The notes under the pieces: model-generated
The model's database searches: none
What the model saw: the letters and a program-made list of their open reading frames with translations, nothing else
Told to the model about the DNA's origin: nothing
Assembly: GCF_013386825.1 (NCBI RefSeq)
Contig: NZ_JACARC010000034.1
Span: forward strand, 1 to 37,975
Length of the DNA stretch: 37,975 nucleotides
Direction of reading: 5' to 3'
Origin: Pseudomonas sp. IPO3778
GTDB taxonomy: Bacteria; Pseudomonadota; Gammaproteobacteria; Pseudomonadales; Pseudomonadaceae
Shown here: positions 10,129 to 17,744 of the stretch, one piece after another
Numbering within the stretch: the stretch's first letter is position 1
Layout of the letters: every line of letters starts with the position of its first letter
Made by a program: the position numbers and the translations under genes

Positions 10129-11169
10129 ATGACTGACAAGAGCCAACAATTCGCCAGCGACAACTATTCCGGCATCTGCCCGGAAGCCTGGGCCGCCATG
10201 GAACTCGCCAACCAGGGCCATCAACGCGCCTACGGCGATGATGAATGGACCCACCGCGCCGCCGACGGTTTCCGCAAATTATTCGAAACCGACTGCGAAG
10301 TGTTCTTCGCCTTCAACGGCACCGCCGCCAACTCCCTGGCCCTGTCTTCACTGTGCCAGAGCTACCATAGCGTGATTTGCTCGGAAACCGCCCACGTCGA
10401 AACCGACGAATGCGGCGCGCCGGAGTTTTTCTCCAACGGTTCCAAACTGCTCACCGCCCGCACCGAGAACGGCAAGCTGACCCCGGAGTCGATCCGCGAG
10501 ATCGCCCTCAAGCGCCAGGATATTCACTATCCAAAACCCCGCGTCGTGACCCTGACCCAGGCCACTGAAGTGGGCAGCGTATACACCCCGGAAGAAATCC
10601 GCGCCATCAGCGTCACCTGCAAGGAACTGGGGCTGAACCTGCACATGGACGGCGCGCGCTTCTCCAACGCCTGCGCATTCCTGGGCTGCTCGCCTGCCGA
10701 CCTGACCTGGAAAGCCGGCGTCGACGTGCTGTGCTTTGGCGGCACCAAGAACGGCATGGCCGTGGGCGAAGCGATCCTGTTCTTCAACCACAAGCTGGCT
10801 GAAGACTTCGACTACCGCTGCAAACAGGCCGGGCAGCTTGCATCAAAGATGCGCTTCCTGTCGGCCCCATGGGTCGGCCTGCTGGAAAACGACGCCTGGC
10901 TCAAACACGCCCGCCACGCCAACCACTGCGCGCAGTTGCTCAGCAGCCTGGTAGCCGATATTCCGGGGGTTGAGCTAATGTTCCCGGTGCAGGCCAACGG
11001 CGTGTTCCTGCAATTGTCCGAGCCGGCGATTGCCGCGCTGACGGCCAAGGGCTGGCGGTTCTACACCTTCATCGGTAAAGGCGGCGCGCGCTTCATGTGT
11101 GCGTGGGATACCGAGGAAGAGCGCGTGCGCGAACTGGCAGCGGATATCCGCGAAGTCATGTCCGCATAA
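10129..11169 (+). CDS. ltaE: Low-specificity L-threonine aldolase
   Basis: PLP-dependent beta-eliminating lyase family, 346 aa, cytoplasmic. Cleaves L-threonine and L-allo-threonine to glycine and acetaldehyde and related beta-hydroxy amino acids. The PLP lysine is Lys207 in FGGTKNGMAVGEA, the position known for the Pseudomonas enzyme. The N-terminal segment FASDNYSGICPEAW and the HMDGARFSNA cofactor-Asp motif (about 172-181) are typical. AGGACAGGG ribosome site before the ATG. Its place beside the glycine/serine genes fits glycine-linked metabolism. A GC hairpin follows the stop. Confidence 0.95.
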   Translation: MTDKSQQFASDNYSGICPEAWAAMELANQGHQRAYGDDEWTHRAADGFRKLFETDCEVFFAFNGTAANSLALSSLCQSYHSVICSETAHVETDECGAPEFFSNGSKLLTARTENGKLTPESIREIALKRQDIHYPKPRVVTLTQATEVGSVYTPEEIRAISVTCKELGLNLHMDGARFSNACAFLGCSPADLTWKAGVDVLCFGGTKNGMAVGEAILFFNHKLAEDFDYRCKQAGQLASKMRFLSAPWVGLLENDAWLKHARHANHCAQLLSSLVADIPGVELMFPVQANGVFLQLSEPAIAALTAKGWRFYTFIGKGGARFMCAWDTEEERVRELAADIREVMSA

Positions 11170-11184
11170 GCGCCCGCTGGAAAA

Positions 11185-11209
11185 GGGCGCCGCGTCACGG
11201 CCGGCGCCC
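11185..11209 (+). terminator. Hairpin after ltaE (terminator-like, no T tract)
   Basis: Perfect 8-bp stem GGGCGCCG / CGGCGCCC with a 9-nt loop, 15 bp after the ltaE stop. No run of T follows, so it may only stabilise the 3' end. Confidence 0.4.
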
Positions 11210-11216
11210 TGATCAG

Positions 11217-11232
11217 TTCAGAAATTCCTGAA
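11217..11232. promoter_or_regulatory. 16-bp inverted repeat upstream of permease-hydrolase operon
   Basis: TTCAG-N6-CTGAA, centred about 92 bp before the permease ATG. A possible operator; no binding protein can be named. Confidence 0.25.
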
Positions 11233-11316
11233 GTAAGTATTTGCCCATCCCGATTCAATTCCCCTCCCCGTTATCCGATGCTGGCGCCTCAACTAATAAA
11301 AACCGACGGCTAGCCT

Positions 11317-12770
11317 ATGACCTCGCTCCCTACCACGGCGGACGCACCCGCTTCCACGGGCCTGAAAATCGAAACCCGCTCCATCGATTACGTCCCGCGC
11401 AATGAACGCCACGGCAAGGTCTGGCACCAGGGGCCGTTCTGGTTCACCGGCAATTTTGTCCTCACCACCATGGTCACCGGCTTCACCGGCGCCGCCCTGG
11501 GGCTGAGCATGGTGTATTCGATCCTGGCGATTGTGATCGGCGTGTGCCTGGGCACCTTTGCCATGGCCTTCCACGCCAACCAGGGCCCGCGCATGGGCTT
11601 GCCGCAGATGATTCAGTCCCGGGCCCAATTCGGTTTACGCGGAGCGATCGTGCCGTTTATCGCGGTGATTTTCGTGTACATCGGCTTCAACGTGTTCAAC
11701 GTGATCCTTGCCACCGACGCCATCAACACCGTACTGCCGGGCAGCCGGGCAGCCGGGCGCCGTGGTACGCCCTGATGATCATCCTCGCGGTGGTGATCGC
11801 GGTGATCGGCCACGACCTGTTGCACACCGTGCAACGCTGGCTGACCTACGTGATGATCAGTGTGTTCGCCGTGCTCACGGTGGCGGCCTTGATGAGCCTT
11901 ACCGCCGATGCGGCGGTAGCCAATGCGCACTTCTCCTGGTCGGCGTTTTTGATTCAGCTCTCCGCTGCCGCCGGTTATCAGATCAGCTACGCGGTGTATG
12001 TGTCCGACTACTCGCGCTACCTGCCGCATAAAACCTCATCGCGCAGCGTGATTTTCTGGACCTACCTGGGCGCGGCCGGCTCGGCATTGTGGCTGATGTC
12101 CCTGGGCGCATTCCTGGCCTCCGCCCTGCCCTCGCCCGACGCCATCGGCAGCGTGCGCGCCGTGGGCAACCAGGTCATTCCGGGGTTCGGCACCTTCACC
12201 GTGCTGATCGCCGTGCCCGCGCTGATCGGCATCATGGCGGTCAACTGCTACGGCGCGATGCTCACCGGCATCAGTGCGATCGACGGCTTTGTGAAGATCC
12301 AGCCGCGCCTCAAGAGCCGGGTGATTGGTATTGGCCTGGTGGCGGCCGTGATTTTCATGATCACCCTGAGCATTCCCGAAAGTTACCTGGCCAGTTTCAA
12401 CACCTTTGTCCTGCTGATGCTGTACTTCCTGGTGCCGTGGACGGCGGTGAACCTCGCGGATTTCTACCTGGTACGCAAAGGCAAATATGCCATCAGCGAC
12501 ATCTTCAACCCCGCCGGCATCTACGGCCAATGGGGCAGTGCCGGTCTGGTTGCGTACTGCCTAGGGCTGGTGTCGATGGTGCCGTTCATGTCCCTGAGCT
12601 TCTATGAAGGCCCTGCCGCCGTGGCATTGGGCGGCGCCGACGTGGCGTTCGTCATCGGGCTGGCGGTTTCTGCAGTGATCTATTGCGTGATGAGCCGCAA
12701 CCTGGACCACGAGGCCGAACGACGCGCCATCGTGGCCAGCGAGGCGATGCTGGAAGGCAGCAGCCGATGA
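11317..12770 (+). pseudogene. NCS1-type purine/cytosine permease, frameshifted by 8-bp tandem duplication
   Basis: Membrane transporter of the nucleobase:cation symporter-1 (CodB-like) family. The first frame (11317-11775) ends after 152 codons; the rest continues in another frame to 12770. At 11737-11760 the octamer CCGGGCAG occurs twice and is followed by CCGGGCGC. Removing one octamer restores VLPGSRAPWYAL and one 481-aa frame, the normal family length with about 12 membrane segments. So the break is a slippage duplication, either in the strain or in the assembly. The downstream hydrolase starts in an ATGA overlap with its stop. The substrate is unknown; a nitrogen-containing ring compound passed to the hydrolase is a reasonable guess. 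The ribosome site is weak. Confidence 0.85.
11737..11760 (+). repeat. 8-bp tandem duplication causing frameshift
   Basis: Two exact copies of CCGGGCAG (11737-11744 and 11745-11752) followed by a third, imperfect CCGGGCGC. Eight bases is not a multiple of three, which explains the frame change in the permease gene. Confidence 0.9.
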
Positions 12771-13585
12771 GCACGGTAAGGGTTGTATGCCAGCAACTGG
12801 CGCCACGGATTGCCGACGCCGACTACAACCGCCGGCTCAGCGCCGAGGCTATTCGCGATGCCGCGGCGCTCGGCGCGCAGGTCGTGGTGTTACCGGAGTT
12901 GATGCAAAGCGGCTACGTGTTCCATGACCGCCAGGAGGCGTTTGACGTATCAGAGCCCCTGGACGGGCCCACCCTTAACCTGTGGAAAACCCTGGCGAGC
13001 GAACTGGGCATCATCGTCGTGGCGGGGTTTTGCGAACGGCTGGATGACGGCCAGGTGGCCAATAGCGCCGCGCTGGTAGAACCCGGAGGCCGACTGACGG
13101 TGTACCGCAAGGCGCACCTGTGGGATCGCGAAAAGCTGATATTTACCCCCGGCGCAGAACCGCCGCCCGTGGTGGAAACTGCCGTTGGGCGCATCGCCGT
13201 CATGATTTGTTATGACCTGGAACTGCCCGAGTGGGTGCGCTTGCCCGCACTGGCCGGTGCCGACCTGCTATGCGCCCCAGTGAACTGGCCGGATGCACCG
13301 CGCCCTGCCGGCGAGCGGCCGGGGGAAATCGTGCGGGTGCAGGCAAATGCGGCGGTCAACCGGATATTCATCGCCGCCTGCGACCGCCACGGCGAAGAAC
13401 GGGGCGTGGGCTGGGTAGGCGGCTCGGTAATTGTCGACGCCGATGGTTATCCACAGGCTGGCGCCGTTTCTTGCCAACAGCAACAGCGGCTGGTGGCCGA
13501 CCTGCAACTGACGCAGGCCAGCAACAAACACATCAGCGAGCACAACCACGTACACCAGGACCGCCGGCCAACGCTGTACGGATAA
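12767..13585 (+). CDS. Nitrilase-superfamily carbon-nitrogen hydrolase
   Basis: Soluble amidase/nitrilase-fold enzyme of 272 aa that hydrolyses a non-peptide C-N bond. The catalytic set is complete: Glu44 in LPELMQSGY, Lys115 in YRKAHLWDREK (with second Glu122), and Cys148 in MICYDLELPEW. This pattern resembles the omega-amidase/N-carbamoyl-amidase branches, but the substrate cannot be read from sequence. The start MSTVRVVCQQ overlaps the permease stop as ATGA, so translation probably depends on ribosomes finishing the permease; the frameshift there could reduce expression. The pair looks like uptake plus hydrolysis of one nitrogen compound (inference). Confidence 0.88.
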   Translation: MSTVRVVCQQLAPRIADADYNRRLSAEAIRDAAALGAQVVVLPELMQSGYVFHDRQEAFDVSEPLDGPTLNLWKTLASELGIIVVAGFCERLDDGQVANSAALVEPGGRLTVYRKAHLWDREKLIFTPGAEPPPVVETAVGRIAVMICYDLELPEWVRLPALAGADLLCAPVNWPDAPRPAGERPGEIVRVQANAAVNRIFIAACDRHGEERGVGWVGGSVIVDADGYPQAGAVSCQQQQRLVADLQLTQASNKHISEHNHVHQDRRPTLYG

Positions 13586-13660
13586 TGGCGGATTGCCGAG
13601 ACTGTTTTTTGATATTTCTGACAGCAACCAACCTGACTTTCTTTGACTAGCCTCTTGGAA

Positions 13661-13721
13661 CCCGAAAGGAAAAGGCCGCCTTTCGGGACTCACCGCCTGC
13701 CGAACAATCGGCCGGAAACGG
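13661..13721 (+). promoter_or_regulatory. Structured leader with three consecutive hairpins
   Basis: Upstream of the 66-aa gene lie: CCCGAAAGG / CCTTTCGGG (13661-13669 with 13679-13687, perfect 9-bp stem), GCCGA-ACAA-TCGGC (13699-13712), and CCG-GAAA-CGG with a GNRA-type tetraloop (13712-13721; shares one base with the second stem). The last hairpin ends 22 bp before the ATG. No T tract follows, so a transcript leader or cis-regulatory RNA is more likely than a terminator. I do not recognise a known riboswitch class. Confidence 0.4.
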
Positions 13722-13743
13722 AAATCCAGCAGAGGGCAACACC

Positions 13744-13944
13744 ATGGAAGCACATCGCTACGGCAACAACCTGCAAGGTGACGGCACCATCAACACCACC
13801 GTCATCGACTGGGACGAGTTCAGGAAAACCGTGAAAGTCGGAGACACCATCAGCGAACAGACACGGACCTTGACCGTCACCGATAAAGTCTATGAATTGA
13901 CAGCATCAGGCCAGCACTTCGTCATCCATGTCTACGTCCAATAA
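13744..13944 (+). CDS. Small hypothetical protein (66 aa)
   Basis: Unrecognised small soluble protein, MEAHRYGNNLQGDG at the start and ending HFVIHVYVQ. It has no signal peptide, membrane segment or cysteine. The alternating polar/hydrophobic second half suggests a small beta-rich domain (inference). GAGGG lies 8 bp before the ATG, and codon use looks like the neighbours. It follows a structured leader and is convergent with gbcB, separated by a 28-bp palindrome. No function can be assigned. Confidence 0.6.
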   Translation: MEAHRYGNNLQGDGTINTTVIDWDEFRKTVKVGDTISEQTRTLTVTDKVYELTASGQHFVIHVYVQ

Positions 13945-13953
13945 CCCCTGACC

Positions 13954-13981
13954 GATCGTTCCCACGCGCGTGGGAACGATC
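13954..13981. repeat. 28-bp perfect palindrome between convergent genes
   Basis: Arms GATCGTTCCCACGC and GCGTGGGAACGATC are exact reverse complements with no loop. It resembles a dispersed GTTCCCACGC repeat common in pseudomonad intergenic DNA. It may end or stabilise transcripts from both sides; no T tract is present. Confidence 0.7.
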
Positions 13982-13999
13982 ACTATGCAGTCCGTGGGG

Positions 14000-15100
14000 T
14001 TAGAACTCGATACGCACGTCGCCCTTCGGCACGCTGCAGCACGACAGGATGTAACCCTCGGCTTCGTCTTCCTCGGTGATCCCGCCGTTGTGGTCCATCT
14101 CGACCTCCCCGCCCAGCTTCATCACCTTGCAGGTGCCGCAAATCCCCATGCCGCAGGCTTTCGGAATCAGCAGGCCCAGTTTGGCCGCCGCGGCGTGCAC
14201 GGTCTCGCCCGGTGCCACGCGGATGCTTTTGCCCGAGGCAATGAATTCCACCTGATGCAAATCCGCCAGGTCGATTTCCGGCGCATCCGCCGCTTGCTCG
14301 GCTTGTTCCACCGCGTCGGCACGCGCTTCCGGCGGCGTCGCACCGAAGGATTCTTCGTGGTAACGGCTCATGTCGAAGCCGGCGGCTTCCAGCAGGCGCT
14401 TGACCGCGTTCATGTAGGGCGTAGGGCCGCAGCAGAAAACTTCCCGCTCCAGGAAGTCCGGCACCATCAGTTCCAGCATCTTGTGGTTCAGGTAGCCGCG
14501 ATAACCGGCCCAAGGCTCGCCCAGGCCGTGTTTCTCGCAGATCAGGTGCAGGCTGAAGTTATCAATCCGCGACGCCATGTGCTCCAGCTCGCGGTGGTAG
14601 ATGATGTCTTTGGGCGAGCGGGCGCTGTGGATAAATGTCATGTCGACGTTGGCGTTGGTGTCGTAATACCAGCGTGCCATGGACATCACCGGTGTAATGC
14701 CGACGCCGCCGCTCAGGTACAGGACTTTCGGGTTGCTGAAGTCGATGGCGTTGAACAGCCCGACCGGCCCGTGCACCGCCAGCTCCTGACCTTCGTGCAA
14801 GGTGTCGTGCAGCCAGTTGGATACCTTGCCGCCGGGCACACGCTTGATGGTCACCGAAAAGCTGTAAGGCACCGACGGTGAACTGGAAATGGTGTACGAG
14901 CGCATGATCGGCTGGCCTTCGATTTCCAGCTCCAGGGTGACGAACTGCCCGGGCTTGAAAAAGAACAGGATCGGCTGGTCGGCCATAAAGCAAAAGGTGC
15001 GCACGTCCCAGGTTTCCTGGATGACTTTGACGCAACGGACGATGTGCCGACCATTGGCCCAGGTCTGGGTAGTGACCGGATTCAGGAAGCTGTTGGACAT
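14000..15100 (-). CDS. gbcB: Glycine betaine demethylase, reductase subunit
   Basis: Ferredoxin-NAD(P)H reductase-type partner (366 aa) that passes electrons to the Rieske oxygenase GbcA. Order: FAD domain (RSYTISSS at about 90-97), NAD-binding domain (LSGGVGITPVMSM region), then a C-terminal plant-type 2Fe-2S domain with cysteines at about 316, 321, 324 and 354 (CGMGICGTC...CCS). The start MSNSFLNP was chosen because GGAGAA is 6 bp upstream; an earlier GTG would overlap that ribosome site. It diverges from gbcA, sharing a control region of about 280 bp. Confidence 0.95.
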   Translation of the reverse strand: MSNSFLNPVTTQTWANGRHIVRCVKVIQETWDVRTFCFMADQPILFFFKPGQFVTLELEIEGQPIMRSYTISSSPSVPYSFSVTIKRVPGGKVSNWLHDTLHEGQELAVHGPVGLFNAIDFSNPKVLYLSGGVGITPVMSMARWYYDTNANVDMTFIHSARSPKDIIYHRELEHMASRIDNFSLHLICEKHGLGEPWAGYRGYLNHKMLELMVPDFLEREVFCCGPTPYMNAVKRLLEAAGFDMSRYHEESFGATPPEARADAVEQAEQAADAPEIDLADLHQVEFIASGKSIRVAPGETVHAAAAKLGLLIPKACGMGICGTCKVMKLGGEVEMDHNGGITEEDEAEGYILSCCSVPKGDVRIEF

Positions 15101-15203
15101 GCTGTTCTCCACTGCCGTAGTTCGGCTTTATGGTGGCGATTCTGCGTAACGCGAGAACCACCCATTTACCTATCTGCGACATTCACATACTTATCGCGAC
15201 CAG

Positions 15204-15220
15204 CCCCCATACCACGGGGG
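15204..15220. repeat. C5/G5 inverted repeat in gbcB-gbcA control region
   Basis: CCCCC-N7-GGGGG in the 283-bp divergent region. It could be an operator or a transcript hairpin; nothing further can be said. Confidence 0.3.
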
Positions 15221-15240
15221 TTGCGCGTCGGGAACAGAGT

Positions 15241-15251
15241 GGGCCATGTCG
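15241..15251 (+). promoter_or_regulatory. Candidate activator site upstream of gbcA
   Basis: GGGCCATGTCG, identical to the minus-strand site upstream of glyA (9188-9198). It continues as CTCATGGACAAGG. The TGTCG starts 137 bp before the gbcA ATG. GbdR binding is inferred from known regulation of gbc genes in P. aeruginosa. Confidence 0.42.
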
Positions 15252-15383
15252 CTCATGGACAAGGTTCTGGCCTTTGCGGGGCCCACACTCGCTCCCAACG
15301 ACGACAGTTTTTTTACGCCTTGCTGCAAAACCTGATCAGCCACTATTCGCCGGCCACACAGAATGGCCATGAGGACACACACG

Positions 15384-16679
15384 ATGGACGTCACCGCAAC
15401 CTTAAGCTTGGGCGATCCGCTGGAACCCGCACGCAAGGCCACCGCGCAAATGCTGCAAGAGCGCGAGCGCACCTTTTCGCTGCCGCAGCCGTTTTACTCT
15501 GATGAGCGGCTGTTCGATATCGACATGCAGGAAATTTTCCTGAAAGAGTGGTTGATCGCCGGCATGACCTGCGAAATCCCCGCCAAAGGCAACTACATCA
15601 CCCTGCAAGTGGGCAAGAACCCGATCATCGTGATCCGTGGCGCCGACGGTGTGGTGCATGCGTTCCATAACGTGTGCCGCCATCGCGGTTCGCGCCTGTG
15701 CACCAGCGACAAGGGCAAGGTCGCCAAGCTGGTCTGCCATTACCACCAGTGGACGTACGAGCTGGACGGCCGCCTGCTGTTCGCCGGCACCGAAATGGGC
15801 GCCGACTTCGACATGAAGCAGTACGGCCTCAAGCCGGTGAACGTGAAGACCGCCGGTGGCTACATCTTTATCAGCCTGTCGGAAAACCCGCCGGCCATCG
15901 ACGACTTCCTGTCGACCCTGAGCCACTACATGGAACCCTACGACATGGAGAACACCAAGGTGGCGATTACCACCACCTTGTTTGAAAAGGCCAACTGGAA
16001 GCTGGTGCTGGAAAACAACCGCGAGTGCTACCACTGCAACGCATCGCACCCGGAACTGCTGAAAACCCTGCTGGAATGGGACGACGTCACCGACCCACGG
16101 GCCGACCAGGCCTTCAAGGACCACGTGGCCGCCTCCGCCGCCGCCTGGGAAGCGGAGAAGATCCCTTACGCCCACGCCAGCTTCGGCCTGCGTAACCGCA
16201 TCGTGCGCATGCCGCTGCTCAAGGGCACCGTGTCGATGACCCTCGATGGCAAGCAAGGCTGCAACAAACTGATGGGCCGCATCAAGAACCCGGACCTGGG
16301 CTCGATGCGCATCCTGCACCTGCCGCACTCGTGGAACCACTGCATGGGCGACCACATCATCGTGTTCACCGTGTGGCCGATCAGCGCCCAGGAAACCATG
16401 GTGACTACCAAGTGGATCGTGCACAAGGACGCCGTGGAAGGTGTGGACTACGACGTCGAGCGCATGCGCAAAGTGTGGGACGCCACCAACGACCAGGACC
16501 GTCGCCTGGCCGAAGAGAACCAACGCGGAATCAACTCCACCGCTTACCAGCCGGGGCCGTACTCCAAGACCTATGAGTTTGGCGTGGTGAACTTTGTGGA
16601 TTGGTACAGCGAACGGATGCTGAGCAACCTGGGGGCGGCACCGGCGCCGTACCTCAAGGGTGTGCCGGTTCAGGGCTGA
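15384..16679 (+). CDS. gbcA: Glycine betaine demethylase, Rieske oxygenase subunit
   Basis: Non-haem iron oxygenase (431 aa) that removes one methyl group from glycine betaine to give dimethylglycine and formaldehyde. Rieske 2Fe-2S ligands: Cys98-X-His100 and Cys118-X2-His121 (CRHRGS...CHYH). The mononuclear iron site is in NNRECYHCNASHP, with His217 and His222. Start MDVTATLSLG was preferred because GAGGA is 8 bp upstream; a start 21 bp earlier is possible. It needs GbcB for electrons. A REPIN follows the stop. Confidence 0.95.
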   Translation: MDVTATLSLGDPLEPARKATAQMLQERERTFSLPQPFYSDERLFDIDMQEIFLKEWLIAGMTCEIPAKGNYITLQVGKNPIIVIRGADGVVHAFHNVCRHRGSRLCTSDKGKVAKLVCHYHQWTYELDGRLLFAGTEMGADFDMKQYGLKPVNVKTAGGYIFISLSENPPAIDDFLSTLSHYMEPYDMENTKVAITTTLFEKANWKLVLENNRECYHCNASHPELLKTLLEWDDVTDPRADQAFKDHVAASAAAWEAEKIPYAHASFGLRNRIVRMPLLKGTVSMTLDGKQGCNKLMGRIKNPDLGSMRILHLPHSWNHCMGDHIIVFTVWPISAQETMVTTKWIVHKDAVEGVDYDVERMRKVWDATNDQDRRLAEENQRGINSTAYQPGPYSKTYEFGVVNFVDWYSERMLSNLGAAPAPYLKGVPVQG

Positions 16680-16705
16680 CAAGATCTATAACGGAACTGC
16701 TGAAC

Positions 16706-16805
16706 TGTAGGAGCGAGCTTGCTCGCGAAGAACGTTAACGATGACGCGTTTATTCAGAATAAACGTGGCGCCCTCTGGTTCTTCGCGAGCAAGCTCGCTC
16801 CTACA
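16706..16805. repeat. REPIN (gbcA 3' side)
   Basis: Inverted pair TGTAGGAGCGAGCTTGCTCG ... CGAGCAAGCTCGCTCCTACA. The minisatellite starts at the very next base. Confidence 0.9.
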
Positions 16806-16886
16806 GTAATATCAGTGGTATCAGTAATATCAGCAGTATCAGCAGTATCAGCAGTATCAGTCGTATCAGTAACATCGGTAATATCA
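16806..16886. repeat. 9-bp minisatellite
   Basis: Nine contiguous 9-bp units, each ending TATCA or a one-base variant (for example GTAATATCA, GTGGTATCA, three exact GCAGTATCA, GTCGTATCA, GTAACATCG). The array sits between a REPIN and the stop codon of the next gene, 6 bp away. It is much more AT-rich than its surroundings. Copy number is likely to vary between strains. Confidence 0.9.
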
Positions 16887-16892
16887 GGGGGA

Positions 16893-17672
16893 TCAGATCT
16901 CCAACCCTTCAAGAAACTGCCGGGCACTGGCGTGCGGCGCGCCTTCCAGGGCAACCAGGCTGTCAGCCACCAACAGGATGTTTTCCCGAATATTGGCTTC
17001 GCCCAACTTGTCCTTGATCTGCTGGCGAATGCCGTCATAACTGGCTTCCAGCACATTGGCCTCGAACGAACTCACGCTGATATTGCCCAGCAACTCCCTG
17101 ACCTTGAACTTCTGGTTAAACACATCATCGCCCACCGCTTCCGACGTCTTGAAGTAGACACTGCACACCGAAACAGCCGTACCGTCGTGGGCCGCGGTCA
17201 GTTGCAGATTGATCACCGACTCGGAAGGCGCATCAAAACTTGAGCGAGTGCCTTTGACCAACTGAATATGGGTCCTGGCATTAAATAGCAGCGAGGCCGG
17301 GCTGGTAATGGGTTGTTCCATCAACAGTTCGATATCCGCTTCCAGTTGATGACGAAGATCCCGGTCCAGCACTTTAAAAAAGGTCTGCTCCAATATGCTC
17401 AGGACCGTGACAGAGCGAATCAGCGGGGGCACCGGATAATTGACCGTATGGGAGTTGGTAATTTTCCAGAATACTTTGCCCAGGGACGTGCGATAAAAAT
17501 CCAGCCAGGTGGCCGGGTCGATAAAGCGTGAACCGAACTTCTTATCGGCTGCCAGTTGGCACAACAGATTGGAATCAAGAATGTCGTCCAGCACCGTCGG
17601 ACTTTCGACCGAGGACGTTGCCGATATCAGATTGCCCGAAACCACATACACTTCAGGGGCAAGCAAACTCAT
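16893..17672 (-). CDS. Unknown protein, downstream paralogue of a tandem pair
   Basis: Protein of 259 aa that I do not recognise. It is clearly related to the protein encoded just upstream (17745-18518). Both share LLxQLAADKK followed by W-x2-FY and an aromatic-rich stretch (here about residues 36-70), a later VL...R..I..KLG helix, and the same terminal pattern F-[LI]-[ED]-G-L-[ED]-I. There is no signal peptide or membrane segment. Two cysteines are present, unlike its sister. AAGGAG lies 8 bp before the ATG; an adjacent GTG could add one residue. The gap to the upstream gene is 72 bp, so the two are probably co-transcribed. A secreted or cytoplasmic partner pair, for example a binary effector, is possible but unproven. 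Confidence 0.75.
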   Translation of the reverse strand: MSLLAPEVYVVSGNLISATSSVESPTVLDDILDSNLLCQLAADKKFGSRFIDPATWLDFYRTSLGKVFWKITNSHTVNYPVPPLIRSVTVLSILEQTFFKVLDRDLRHQLEADIELLMEQPITSPASLLFNARTHIQLVKGTRSSFDAPSESVINLQLTAAHDGTAVSVCSVYFKTSEAVGDDVFNQKFKVRELLGNISVSSFEANVLEASYDGIRQQIKDKLGEANIRENILLVADSLVALEGAPHASARQFLEGLEI

Positions 17673-17744
17673 CACCCATACTCCTTGAACAATTAAGTGC
17701 TAGGGAATTCCCGGCGACAGGCGCCGGGCTCCCATCAGGTTGGG

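Noticed and set aside
9310..10254. Longer 314-aa start for the TraX-like protein
   Set aside because: The extra N-terminus overlaps ltaE and its promoter; the internal start has a ribosome site and the family N-terminus.
16719..17243. Plus-strand open frame with Val-Ser-Ala repeats
   Set aside because: The repeats are the translated minisatellite and the rest is antisense to the 259-aa paralogue.
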